Source: JBEKZQ01 sp049509675
Lineage (GTDB): Bacteria; Planctomycetota; Planctomycetia; Pirellulales; Thermoguttaceae
Assembly: GCA_049509675.1 (NCBI GenBank)
Contig: JBEKZQ010000049.1
Location: 1-28,968, forward strand
DNA length: 28,968 nt
Direction of reading: 5' to 3'
Below are positions 15,743 through 23,200 of this stretch, piece by piece; position 1 is the first letter of the stretch, and each line of letters starts with the position of its first letter. The translations under genes were made by a program, and so were the position numbers. Under the pieces are notes generated by a model. It searched no databases, was not told the DNA's origin, and was given only the letters and a program-made list of their open reading frames with translations.

Positions 15743-16777
15743 CTACTTAAAGGCCCGCGCGATCGGGCCGTTGTCGGCGGTTTCGTCCAGTTTCACTTCG
15801 TCCAGCAAGCGGCCGATGATGTCGTCGGGCTTCACTCCTTCGGCCTCGGCGTTGAAATTCGTGAGGATGCGATGCCGCAGCACGGGCAGCGCCACCGCGC
15901 GGACGTCCTCGTAACTGGCATAGCACCGCCCGTGCAGCACCGATCGGGCCTTGGCGCCCAGGATCAGGTATTGACTGGCGCGCGGCCCGGCGCCCCAGCG
16001 GATGTAGCTTCGCACGAACTCCGGCACGCCGTCGCGCTGGGGCCGCGTCAGTCGCACCAGTTGCAAGGCATAGCGCACCACGTGGTCGGCCACCGGCACG
16101 CGGCGCACGATCCGCTGCAGCTCCAGGATTTGCGGTCCGGTGAGCGTCGGCGTCACCTGCGGAACCGCCTCGGCCGTGGTCCGCTTCACGATCTCGAATT
16201 CCTCCTCCTCGTCGGGATAGTCGACGAACACGTTGAACATGAAGCGGTCCAACTGCGCTTCGGGCAACGGGTAGGTGCCTTCGTGCTCGATGGGGTTTTG
16301 CGTGGCGAGCACGAAGAACGGCTCGGCCAGGGGATGCCGCGTGCCGCCGGCGGTGATTTGGTATTCCTGCATCGCCTCCAGCAGGGCCGCCTGGGTCTTG
16401 GGCGGCGTGCGGTTGATTTCGTCGGCCAGGATCACGTTGCCGAAGATCGGCCCGCGGAGGAACTTGAATTCGCGCGTGCCGGTGCGCTTGTCCTCCTGGA
16501 TCACTTCCGTGCCGGTGATGTCGGAGGGCATGAGGTCGGGCGTGAATTGGATGCGGCTGAAATCCAGCGAGAGGGCCTCGGCCAGCGTGCGGATCATGAG
16601 CGTCTTGGCCAGGCCCGGCACGCCCACCAACAGGCAATGGCCGTGGGCGAACATGGCGACGAGCAACTGGTCGATGACTTGCCGCTGGCCGACGATCACC
16701 CGTTCCAACTGCCCGGTGATGAGGCGATAGGCGTCGTTGAGTTCCTGAACGGCTTGAAGGTCGTGGTCTTGGAGCAT
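15743..16777 (-). CDS. MoxR family AAA+ ATPase
   Basis: A 344-residue cytoplasmic AAA+ ATPase. Walker A GVPGLAKT is at 52-59, the Walker B region ILADEINR at 116-123, sensor 1 in ATQNPIEHEG (N160), the arginine finger R177 in QLDRF, and the C-terminal lid domain follows. MoxR proteins act as chaperones that mature or remodel partner complexes through VWA-domain proteins; three such partners follow directly downstream. The ATG is preceded by GGGATTA-family heptamers (C-rich on the mRNA) with no visible Shine-Dalgarno sequence, so translation may depend on coupling or on the upstream gene's transcript. Confidence 0.96.
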   Translation of the reverse strand: MLQDHDLQAVQELNDAYRLITGQLERVIVGQRQVIDQLLVAMFAHGHCLLVGVPGLAKTLMIRTLAEALSLDFSRIQFTPDLMPSDITGTEVIQEDKRTGTREFKFLRGPIFGNVILADEINRTPPKTQAALLEAMQEYQITAGGTRHPLAEPFFVLATQNPIEHEGTYPLPEAQLDRFMFNVFVDYPDEEEEFEIVKRTTAEAVPQVTPTLTGPQILELQRIVRRVPVADHVVRYALQLVRLTRPQRDGVPEFVRSYIRWGAGPRASQYLILGAKARSVLHGRCYASYEDVRAVALPVLRHRILTNFNAEAEGVKPDDIIGRLLDEVKLDETADNGPIARAFK

Positions 16778-16781
16778 GGGA

Positions 16782-16837
16782 GAGATTAGGGATTAGGGAT
16801 TAGGGATTAGGGATTAGGGATTAGGGATTGGGGATTT
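16782..16837 (+). repeat. GGGATTA heptamer array, G-quadruplex-capable
   Basis: Eight units in exact register: GAGATTA, five GGGATTA (16789-16823), GGGATTG and GGGATTT. The plus strand therefore has at least four GGG runs with 4-base loops, meeting the usual G-quadruplex pattern. The array fills the gap between the PQQ-like gene and moxR and contains the stop codon of the former. Confidence 0.95.
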
Positions 16838-19114
16838 AGGGACGAGAGTCTTGTACGGTTCCCTCTCCATCCGGGAGAGGGTTAGGGTGAGGGCCGAATA
16901 GCGCTCCCCGCCCTCACCCCGGCCCTCTCCCATCGCGTCGCAAGCGCCGCGCGGGAGAGGGAGACTGACTGAAGCTACTTCGTCGGGGGTTCTGCTTTCG
17001 CCGCCTTGGCCCAGGGCGATCAACTCGTTGTCGGTGGCAATCAACAGCCGGCCGTCGGCCACCAACAAGTTCCCGCCGGTGATGCCCAGGGGGGCCAGGT
17101 CGATCGCTTTGCGCGGCTGGGCCGTTTTCTGGTCCAGCGCGAAGATCTTCTGCCGCGTGGGCCAGAGCACGCAATCGCCCGCCAGCAGGCCACGGCCATA
17201 GCCCAGTTTCTCGGCGCCGTCGGGCCAGACGTGCTCGATCTGGCCGCGATGCTCATCGCGGAGGCCGATCCAGTAGAGCCGTTGCCCGGCGGCAATCAGT
17301 TGGTTGCCGGACACGCCCAACAGGTGCAACACGTCGTCCAGTTGCGTTTCGCTCTGCCATAGGATCTGGCCCGTGCCCGCGTCGAAGGCGAAAATCCGCG
17401 GGCTGTCGGCGGGCGCGACCAGCAACGTGCCGTGATCCATCAGGCAGGGGTTCAGGTCGCGGTTCCAATGGGCGGCCAGGTGCAGCAGGTCGCCGCGGCG
17501 TTCGCGCGGATAGAGGCTGAGCCACAACAGGCGCCCGTCCTCGGCCGAGAGGGCGGCCACCGCTCCCAGATTCGTGTTGTAGTACAGGATGTCTTCGTCC
17601 AACGTGAGCAGGTTGTGGCTGAGTTGGAACAACATGCCGCGCGCCGGGCTTTCGGCGCCGCAGATGAAGCGCCGCCAGCGGAGCCGGCCGCTTTGGGCAT
17701 CCAAGCAGGCCACGTAGGCCTGCGGGCGGATGTCGTTGCGCCGCATGGCGACGTACACGTTCGTGCCGTCGGCCAACGGCGAGCCCTCGTAGGCCCAGCC
17801 CTCCTCCGCCGTGCTCTTCCACACCAGCCGGCCTTCCGCCTCCAGGTCGAGACATACAAGGTAGCCGTTGCCCGTCGTGGCAACCGGTTGCTGCGGGCGG
17901 CTGGTGACGGCCGATCCCATGCGGGCATACAGCCGGCCGCGGTAGGCGGTCATGGTGAATCGGGCCATGCCCAGCGCCTCGGCCGGATCGCCCGCCAGTG
18001 CCGCCGCCTCCTCCAGGGGCTCTCGATAAATCGCTTCGGTCGAGCCCCAGGCCGGCTTGCCGTCGGTCGCCTTCAGCGCCAGGATCTCCCGCCGATTGTT
18101 CACGAGGACCCGCTTGCCCACGACCAACGGATGATAAGCCAACAGTGCGGCCGGGTCGGCGGCTGCCGCGCCGGCGTGAAGCTGGTTCTTAGACAATTCG
18201 ACCAGCCGGGGCAACGGAACGTGCCAAGCGACGCGGGCCGCGTCAACCATACGCGCTGCCTGCTTGTTACGCGCCGGCGCGCCGGCGAAGGTGGGCCAGT
18301 CGGGCGACGACTTCGCCACCGGCCAGGCCGCACTTTGCGCGAGCAACTCGCCCAGCGCCGCCACGAAGTTGACCTCTCGACCGCCCAGTCGGCCGCGGCT
18401 GTTCGGATACAGGCGGACCATCTGGGCCAACTCTTCCCGGGCCCTGGCCGCATCGCCCTCCAGGATCGACACCAGCACCAGCCGGGCGCGCACGGTGGCA
18501 AGGTCCAAGTGCGTGTCGGGGAAACCGGGCCAGCTTTGCGCCGCGCCCGGCGGCGGCTCGGCCGGCAGGATCCGCTGCCACGCGCGGCGCGCCGCGCCGT
18601 ATTGGCCCGACTCCAGGGCGATCTCGCCCAGGGCCAGCAGGGCCTTGTCGCCCCAACTGCTGGCAAACGCCTTTTGCACCACCAGGCCCAACAGCCGGCG
18701 GTCGCGCCGCGCAATCCCCTCCTCATACCACTTTTCCGCCACCGGATCGACGCGACTGCGGTAGAGTTTCAGGGCCTGTGGGGGAAGTGCCGCCAGTTGC
18801 ATTTGACAATAATCGGCCAGACCGATCCAGCGGCGCTCGGTCACGCCGAGCAGCTTTCCTTCCGAGTTCTCGGTCAATTGCCGCAGCGTCTCGATCGCCT
18901 CGTCCCATTGCCGATCGGCCAGGCAGGCCTTGAAACGCTCCAAGTGGGCCAAGGTGGTGCTGTCGGCCCGGTCCAACTGTACGGTATCGGCCAGATCGAA
19001 CTGGCTGCCCACTGCCAGGGGGCCGAATTGTGCCACGGCCGAGCGGGTCGAAAGCCAGACGAGGACAACAAGCCCCAGCAGCCGCAACGGCCTATTTCGG
19101 CGGATTTGGATCAT
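16814..19114 (-). CDS. Exported PQQ-like beta-propeller protein with a repeat-derived C-terminal tail
   Basis: A 766-residue protein. A signal peptide (LRLLGLVVLVWLSTRSAVA, residues 10-28) indicates export. An N-terminal helical TPR-like region (about 40-240) is followed by a quinoprotein-like beta-propeller, shown by repeated strand motifs GKPAWGS, GRLVWKS, GRLRWRR, GRLLWLS and GQILWQS. No PQQ-binding residues can be assigned, so it may be structural. The last ~50 residues (SLPLPRG... to the end) are encoded by REP-like DNA and GGGATTA heptamers, and the TAA lies inside the array; the native end was probably near residue 715. ATG 19114 is preferred over 19171 because it gives the signal peptide. 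It is the first gene of the block, 36 bp before moxR. Confidence 0.87.
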   Translation of the reverse strand: MIQIRRNRPLRLLGLVVLVWLSTRSAVAQFGPLAVGSQFDLADTVQLDRADSTTLAHLERFKACLADRQWDEAIETLRQLTENSEGKLLGVTERRWIGLADYCQMQLAALPPQALKLYRSRVDPVAEKWYEEGIARRDRRLLGLVVQKAFASSWGDKALLALGEIALESGQYGAARRAWQRILPAEPPPGAAQSWPGFPDTHLDLATVRARLVLVSILEGDAARAREELAQMVRLYPNSRGRLGGREVNFVAALGELLAQSAAWPVAKSSPDWPTFAGAPARNKQAARMVDAARVAWHVPLPRLVELSKNQLHAGAAAADPAALLAYHPLVVGKRVLVNNRREILALKATDGKPAWGSTEAIYREPLEEAAALAGDPAEALGMARFTMTAYRGRLYARMGSAVTSRPQQPVATTGNGYLVCLDLEAEGRLVWKSTAEEGWAYEGSPLADGTNVYVAMRRNDIRPQAYVACLDAQSGRLRWRRFICGAESPARGMLFQLSHNLLTLDEDILYYNTNLGAVAALSAEDGRLLWLSLYPRERRGDLLHLAAHWNRDLNPCLMDHGTLLVAPADSPRIFAFDAGTGQILWQSETQLDDVLHLLGVSGNQLIAAGQRLYWIGLRDEHRGQIEHVWPDGAEKLGYGRGLLAGDCVLWPTRQKIFALDQKTAQPRKAIDLAPLGITGGNLLVADGRLLIATDNELIALGQGGESRTPDEVASVSLPLPRGACDAMGEGRGEGGERYSALTLTLSRMEREPYKTLVPKSPIPNP
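16860..16945. repeat. REP-like element, two facing copies
   Basis: CCCTCTCC...GGGAGAGGGTTAGGGTGAGGG is followed by a copy in the opposite orientation (CCCTCACCCCGGCCCTCTCCC) and a GGGAGAGGG. It resembles 1250-1284 and 21461-21496. It lies within the last 50 codons of the PQQ-like gene and encodes the motif LTLTLSR. Confidence 0.8.
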
Positions 19115-19169
19115 GATGCGTGCAGGTGCCCACCAAAGACTCGTTGGCCGAGGCGGCGAGTATTGCAAC

Positions 19170-19248
19170 AAGGGATTGGGGATTAGGGATTAGGGATTGG
19201 GGATTAAGACACTTTTGGCAGCCTCTAATCCCTAATCCCCAATCCCTT
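19170..19248. repeat. Perfect 24-bp inverted repeat built of GGGATTA heptamers
   Basis: Arm 19170-19193 (AAGGG then ATTG/ATTA heptamers) is exactly complementary to 19225-19248, with a 31-base loop that contains two further G-rich units and ACACTTTTGGCAGCC. It lies between the divergent starts of the PQQ-like gene and purD. It could form a strong hairpin, and G-quadruplex on one strand. There is no T-run, so it is not a standard terminator. Confidence 0.92.
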
Positions 19249-19300
19249 CCTTAAATATAAGCCACGGCGGAGTTTGTGGAAAGGGAAGGGCGCTCCCCCT

Positions 19301-19328
19301 TTGCAATTAGCCTCCCGCCCACTAGAAT
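19301..19328 (+). promoter_or_regulatory. Candidate sigma70-type promoter for purD
   Basis: TTGCAA (19301-19306), a 16-base spacer and TAGAAT (19323-19328) lie about 40 bases before the purD ATG. The -10 matches consensus at five of six positions, the -35 at four of six. Confidence 0.45.
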
Positions 19329-19368
19329 CCGACAATTCTGTCTCTCCTTCCCAACTTCTCGCCAAAGC

Positions 19369-20652
19369 ATGAACGTCCTTATCATCGGCAACGGCGGGCG
19401 CGAACACGCGCTGGCCTGGAAGATCGCGCAGAGTCCGCACGCGGACAGGGTATTCGTGGCCCCGGGCAATGCGGGTACGGATGTCGATGCTGAGAACGTG
19501 CCGATCGCGACCGACGATTTCGCCGCCCTAATCCGCTTTGCCAAGCAGAACGACATTCGCCTGACCGTGGTCGGGCCCGAGGCGCCGCTGGCCGCGGGCG
19601 TCGTCGATGCCTTCGTCGAGGCCGGCCTGCGGGTGTTTGGTCCCAGCAAGGCGGCCGCCGAACTGGAGGGGAGCAAGGTCTTTTGCAAGGATCTGCTGCG
19701 CAACGCCGACGTGCCGACTGCCGAGTACCAGGTCTTTCGCAACGTGGACGACGCGGTGAAATTCCTCACCGACCGCGAGGACGTGCCGGTGGTGGTGAAG
19801 GCCGACGGCCTGGCCGCCGGAAAAGGCGTGGTGGTGTGCGCGCATCGCGACGAGGCGCTGCGGGCCGTCGACGAAATCGCGCGGCAAAAGGTCTTCGGGG
19901 CCGCCGGCGACCGGCTGGTCATCGAAGAGCGGCTCGACGGCCAGGAGGTCAGCGTCTTGGCGATCACCGACGGCCAAACCCTGTTGACCCTGCCGCCCGC
20001 CCAGGACCACAAGCCGGCCTACGACGATGATCTCGGCCCGAACACGGGCGGAATGGGGGCCTACTGCCCTGCCCCGTTGATGGACGAGACGATGCAGCAC
20101 TGGGTGGAAGAGCACATTTTGGTGCCCACCGTGCATGCCATGAAGCGTCTGCGGCGGCCGTTCCGCGGCGTGTTGTACGCCGGCTTGATGGTCACCAACC
20201 AGGGACCCAAGGTGCTGGAGTTCAACGTCCGCTTCGGCGATCCGGAATGCCAGCCGCTGTTGATGCGATTGGAGAGCGATCTGGTCGAACTGTTGGAGGC
20301 CGCCGTGTCGGGTCAACTGGACAAGTTGCCGTCGCTGCGGTGGGATCCCCGGCCGGCGGTGTGCGTGGTGATGGCCGCCCAGGGCTATCCGGGCAGCTAC
20401 GGCAGGGGTCAGCCGATCCGCGGCCTGGAGGAGGTCGATCGCCTGCCCGACGTGAAGGTTTTTCACGCCGGCACGACCGTGGATGCCCAAGGCCAGGTCG
20501 TCGCGGCCGGCGGCCGGGTGCTCGGCGTCACCGCGCTGGGCGCGACGATCGCGGTGGCGAAGCTCAACGCCTATCGGGCCGTCAAGCACATCCGCTGGGA
20601 CGGCGCCTGGTGCCGCAAGGACATCTCCGACAAGGCGATGGGGAAGGCATAA
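19369..20652 (+). CDS. purD: Phosphoribosylamine-glycine ligase
   Basis: Joins phosphoribosylamine and glycine with ATP in de novo purine synthesis; cytoplasmic ATP-grasp enzyme of normal length (427 aa). Visible landmarks are the N-terminal MNVLIIGNGGREHALAWK, SKVFCKDLL (102-110), the ATP-grasp loop KADGLAAGKG (144-153), NTGGMGAYCPAP (225-236) and the metal-site motif FNVRFGDPECQ (285-295). The ATG at 19369 is taken because the protein then starts exactly at the conserved beginning; an upstream ATG at 19276 would add 31 unconserved residues. No other pur genes are near. It is divergent from the PQQ-like gene and convergent with the NYN gene. Confidence 0.97.
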   Translation: MNVLIIGNGGREHALAWKIAQSPHADRVFVAPGNAGTDVDAENVPIATDDFAALIRFAKQNDIRLTVVGPEAPLAAGVVDAFVEAGLRVFGPSKAAAELEGSKVFCKDLLRNADVPTAEYQVFRNVDDAVKFLTDREDVPVVVKADGLAAGKGVVVCAHRDEALRAVDEIARQKVFGAAGDRLVIEERLDGQEVSVLAITDGQTLLTLPPAQDHKPAYDDDLGPNTGGMGAYCPAPLMDETMQHWVEEHILVPTVHAMKRLRRPFRGVLYAGLMVTNQGPKVLEFNVRFGDPECQPLLMRLESDLVELLEAAVSGQLDKLPSLRWDPRPAVCVVMAAQGYPGSYGRGQPIRGLEEVDRLPDVKVFHAGTTVDAQGQVVAAGGRVLGVTALGATIAVAKLNAYRAVKHIRWDGAWCRKDISDKAMGKA

Positions 20653-20655
20653 GAC

Positions 20656-20702
20656 ATCCCTAATCCCTTCCTAATCCCCAATCCCCAATCCCCAATCCCT
20701 CT
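20656..20702 (-). repeat. GGGATTA/GGGATTG heptamer array between convergent genes
   Basis: On the minus strand the units are mostly GGGATTG and GGGATTA with one irregular joint. It separates purD from the NYN gene (7 bp between stop codons) and encodes the last ~12 residues and the stop of the NYN protein. Confidence 0.9.
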
Positions 20703-21355
20703 TCCGTTACATCCTCGGCGTAGCCGGGCGGAAAGGGGTTTTCCAGGTCGGGCGGTAGTTCTTTGCACGGCTCCGGGCTGTGCCGCGGCTTGTCCGATGA
20801 CTGGCCCGGGGGCGGGGATCCCTTCACCGCCTGCTCCCGGGCGATCTGGTCCAGCAGCGCCTCGCCGCCAAATTGGCGGACCCAATAATTCACGTCCTCT
20901 TCCAACAACGGCACCTTGGGCCGGGGCGGCCCGGCCGCGGTGGACTGCCGGCGCGCGCGGCGCTGCTGGACGATTTCGGCGTACCAGCGGTCGCTGTCGA
21001 CGGCGCGGGCCCTTCGCCGCCGCGCCGCCCGTTGCAAGCGATGATCGCTGGAGACGACCGTCAATCGGCGGGGGGCCGAATCGGCGCCGATCAGTTCTTC
21101 GATAACGCTGTCGGCATCGGAGTCGCGGCGGGCGAACTGTACCGTCAGGCCGCGATGATTGCTGATGGCCGGCAGTCCCGGCGGCGCGTCCCGGCCGTCG
21201 AAGACCACGGTGGTGTGCGGCACTTGCTCGGGCGGGATCGACTCGGCCAGAAAGTTCAACAGTGCCATCCTCGCTCGCTCCAGGCTGCCCGGACCGGCGC
21301 GGCCGAGAATGCCCACCACGTGCAGCACGTTATAGCCGTCGATCAGCAAGGACAT
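20660..21355 (-). CDS. YacP-type NYN domain protein (putative RNA nuclease)
   Basis: A 231-residue cytoplasmic protein of the YacP/NYN (PIN-like) family. The first strand carries LIDGYN (D6, N9), with VFDGRDAP (D53), FARRDSDADSVI (D80, D82) and VVSSDHRLQ (D104) forming the acidic site expected of a metal-dependent ribonuclease. A basic RRRRAR segment follows (113-118). After about residue 150 the sequence is Pro-rich and variable. The last 12 residues (GLGIGDWGLGRD) are translated from the heptamer array, which also holds the TAG. ATG 21355 is preferred over 21409 because conservation begins there. YacP homologues act in RNA processing; the target here is unknown. Confidence 0.88.
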   Translation of the reverse strand: MSLLIDGYNVLHVVGILGRAGPGSLERARMALLNFLAESIPPEQVPHTTVVFDGRDAPPGLPAISNHRGLTVQFARRDSDADSVIEELIGADSAPRRLTVVSSDHRLQRAARRRRARAVDSDRWYAEIVQQRRARRQSTAAGPPRPKVPLLEEDVNYWVRQFGGEALLDQIAREQAVKGSPPPGQSSDKPRHSPEPCKELPPDLENPFPPGYAEDVTEEGLGIGDWGLGRD

Positions 21356-21392
21356 GGCAGAACAGTGGCTACCGCTAAGTTGATTGATCATT

Positions 21393-21419
21393 GTAGGACG
21401 GATTGGCAATCCGTCCTAC
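21393..21419. repeat. Perfect 13-bp palindrome GTAGGACGGATTG-G-CAATCCGTCCTAC
   Basis: Arms 21393-21405 and 21407-21419 are perfect complements with a single-base centre. A second copy is at 23141-23167. It lies between the larE end and the NYN gene start. Its compactness suggests a cruciform, hairpin or protein site rather than a terminator. Confidence 0.92.
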
Positions 21420-21460
21420 GGGCAACTGGCCAAGTTATTGGACAACCCCTCGGCATTTCT

Positions 21461-21496
21461 CCCCCTCACCCTACCCTCTCCCGCCGGGGGAGAGGG
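21461..21496. repeat. REP-like element at the larE 3' end
   Basis: CCCCCTCACCCTACCCTCTCCC, then GGGGGAGAGGG as the second arm. It overlaps the last codons and stop of larE. Confidence 0.8.
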
Positions 21497-22334
21497 AAAC
21501 TCGGCTTTCCAAGGGCAGAGCCGCGTTCAGGCTGCCGCTGCGAAAACCTTCCAGGTCCAGCGACACGTACTTGAAGCCGAGTGACTTGAAATGCTCGGTC
21601 ACCTCGCGGCGAAGCTGCGGCTCCACCAACCGCGGCACGGCATCGAGTGCAACCTCGATCCGCGCCACGTCGCCCCGGTGGTAACGAACCCGCAACGGCT
21701 GAAAACCGCGCCCGCGCAGGAACTGCTCGGCCCCTTCGATCATTTTCAGCCGCTCGGGCGTGACCTTCTCGCCGTACGCGATGCGGCTGCTCAGACAGGG
21801 CGCGGCCGGCTTGTCCCAGGTGGGCAGTTCCCAGTGCAGGGCCAACTGTCGCACCTCCGCCTTGGTCAAGCCGCACTCGGCCAAGGGGCTGCGGACCTGC
21901 CGCTGCCGGGCGGCTTGCAGGCCCGGGCGATGATCGCCCTGATCGTCGTGATTCGAGCCATCGACGATTACCGCCACGTCGAGCCGCGACGTGATCTGCT
22001 CCATCCGCGCGAAAAGCTCGTTCTTGCAGTAGAAACAGCGGTTGCCCGTGTTCTCCTGGTATTGTGGAATGGCGAGTTCCTGCGTTTCGATGATTTCGTG
22101 GCGGATGCCGATGGCCGCGGCCAGTTGCCTGGCTTCCTGCAACTCGCCCACGGCCAGGCTGGCGCTGGCCCCGGTGACGGCCACCGCCCGCGCACCCAGG
22201 GCTACTTGGGCGGCCTTGGCCACCACGGTGCTGTCCAGGCCGCCGGAGAACGCCACGGCGCAACTGCCGTAGCTCCGCAGCAATTCGAGCAGCCGATCGC
22301 GTTTGACGGTCAGTTCGGGGGAAATGTCATGCAT
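21471..22334 (-). CDS. larE: Pyridinium-3,5-biscarboxylate mononucleotide sulfur synthase (sacrificial sulfur transferase) LarE
   Basis: Adds sulfur to the P2CMN intermediate in synthesis of the nickel-pincer nucleotide cofactor; cytoplasmic PP-loop ATPase (287 aa). Motifs are the PP-loop SGGLDST (30-36), NRCFYCK (C100, C103), DGSNHDDQGDHRPG (125-138) and KPAAPCLSSR (C180, the sulfur-donor position of LarE). Three cysteines at 100, 103 and 180 would suit the iron-sulfur-dependent LarE type rather than the single-Cys type (inference). The usual C-terminus GFRSGSLN is present; about 11 residues after it come from a REP-like repeat. ATG 22334 is chosen over 22406 because the added residues are unconserved. 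larB is two genes upstream; larC is absent. Confidence 0.93.
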   Translation of the reverse strand: MHDISPELTVKRDRLLELLRSYGSCAVAFSGGLDSTVVAKAAQVALGARAVAVTGASASLAVGELQEARQLAAAIGIRHEIIETQELAIPQYQENTGNRCFYCKNELFARMEQITSRLDVAVIVDGSNHDDQGDHRPGLQAARQRQVRSPLAECGLTKAEVRQLALHWELPTWDKPAAPCLSSRIAYGEKVTPERLKMIEGAEQFLRGRGFQPLRVRYHRGDVARIEVALDAVPRLVEPQLRREVTEHFKSLGFKYVSLDLEGFRSGSLNAALPLESRVSLSPGGRG

Positions 22335-22363
22335 GGTGTTACAACTGGGCAAGAAAAAGCCCT

Positions 22364-22380
22364 CCACCGCAATGCCGTGG
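22364..22380 (-). terminator. Weak hairpin followed by U-run in larE leader
   Basis: On the minus strand CCACGGC-ATT-GCGGTGG can pair with one G-G mismatch, then AGGGC and five T (22354-22358). It sits 20 bases before the larE ATG. It could be an attenuator or chance. Confidence 0.25.
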
Positions 22381-22522
22381 CGATGGGGTTTTTGAGAGCC
22401 CGTCATTGCAAGGGGGGCGCCTCGACTTCCGGTTTGTGTGATCCGTCGCCAGGACCGCTTGCGCGGCCAAGGTCAGCGGCTATACACGCGGCCAGAGTGT
22501 TTAGGTTAGGCACCCAACGGGC

Positions 22523-22550
22523 ATTGTATCGGCTCACCAAAACGTGTCAT
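22523..22550 (-). promoter_or_regulatory. Candidate sigma70-type promoter for larE
   Basis: Minus-strand ATGACA (22545-22550), 16-base spacer, TACAAT (22523-22528); each hexamer matches consensus at five of six. The expected start is near 22516, giving a ~180-base leader. Confidence 0.5.
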
Positions 22551-22624
22551 CGACAGCACGAACATGGTAGAGGGCTGCTCTTATCCTACCAATTCACCCG
22601 GCCGGGGGCAAGAACGGGCGAGAA

Positions 22625-22659
22625 GGAGTCAGAAGTTAGGAGCTGGGAGTTAGGATTTT
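22625..22659 (+). repeat. Degenerate GGAGTTA heptamer array
   Basis: Units in exact 7-base register: GGAGTCA, GAAGTTA, GGAGCTG, GGAGTTA, GGATTTT. The same family, less degenerate and in opposite orientation, is at 24124-24180. Confidence 0.7.
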
Positions 22660-22712
22660 GGGGGCTCACGCCCGCTGCCATTGGCCTGCCGTTTCGCCTG
22701 GCGCCGCCAATC

Positions 22713-23123
22713 TCATCGCTTCGTCCCCCTCCTTCTCCTCGGCCGCCGCGGCGGGGCCAAGACCAGCGTGACCAGGACCGCCAGGGCAAACAGGCAGTAG
22801 CACGCGGTAAACACCCATTCGGGGGCGTCGCAGAACATCAGCGCGTGGACCCATCGGCCAACGAACGAGCCGGCCTGGCCGGTGTCGCCCGCCGCAGTCC
22901 GCAAACGGTCCTCCCAGTCGGTCAGAGGACACGTGATCCCCAAGAGCGCCTCCGCCGCCACCAAGGCAATTGCCAGGAAGTGCAGCAGGCGGAACCAGAA
23001 GTTGCCGATCCACTGCCACCGCCGCACGATGCCGGCCAGGATCGCCGCCATGCCCAGCAACACGAAGGCCACGTAGGCGAAATGCACCAGCACGATCAGA
23101 TCGGCTAGAAGACGATACCACAT
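22713..23123 (-). CDS. DUF2784 family membrane protein
   Basis: A 136-residue inner-membrane protein of unknown function. It begins MWYRLLADLIVLVHFAYVAF, with four predicted helices (about 5-30, 43-63, 93-118 and a short one near ITCPLTDWE). The HF...F in helix 1 and the CPLTDWE motif after helix 2 are the DUF2784 signature. The basic tail is PPRRPRRRRGTKR. ATG 23123 is preferred over TTG 23135. It follows nnrD by 77 bp, a gap that contains the second GTAGGACGGATTG palindrome. The context with Lar genes may be accidental. Confidence 0.82.
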   Translation of the reverse strand: MWYRLLADLIVLVHFAYVAFVLLGMAAILAGIVRRWQWIGNFWFRLLHFLAIALVAAEALLGITCPLTDWEDRLRTAAGDTGQAGSFVGRWVHALMFCDAPEWVFTACYCLFALAVLVTLVLAPPRRPRRRRGTKR

Positions 23124-23140
23124 TAGCTTGGCCAATCACC

Positions 23141-23167
23141 GCAGGACGGATTGGCAATCCGTCCTAC
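23141..23167. repeat. Second copy of the GGACGGATTG palindrome
   Basis: Arms 23143-23153 and 23155-23165 are perfect (11 bp, one-base centre); the outer pairs have one change relative to the copy at 21393. It lies in the gap between nnrD and the DUF2784 gene. Confidence 0.9.
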
Positions 23168-23200
23168 CATCAACTGCGCACGTTATTGTTTTACAGCGAC

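Larger units (their letters stand above)
22335..22712. other. Intergenic leader region upstream of larE
   Basis: A 378-base region without a supported gene. It holds a candidate minus-strand promoter (22523-22550), a leader of ~180 bases to the larE ATG, a small hairpin followed by T-rich sequence near 22354-22380, and a degenerate GGAGTTA heptamer array at 22625-22659. Confidence 0.6.
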
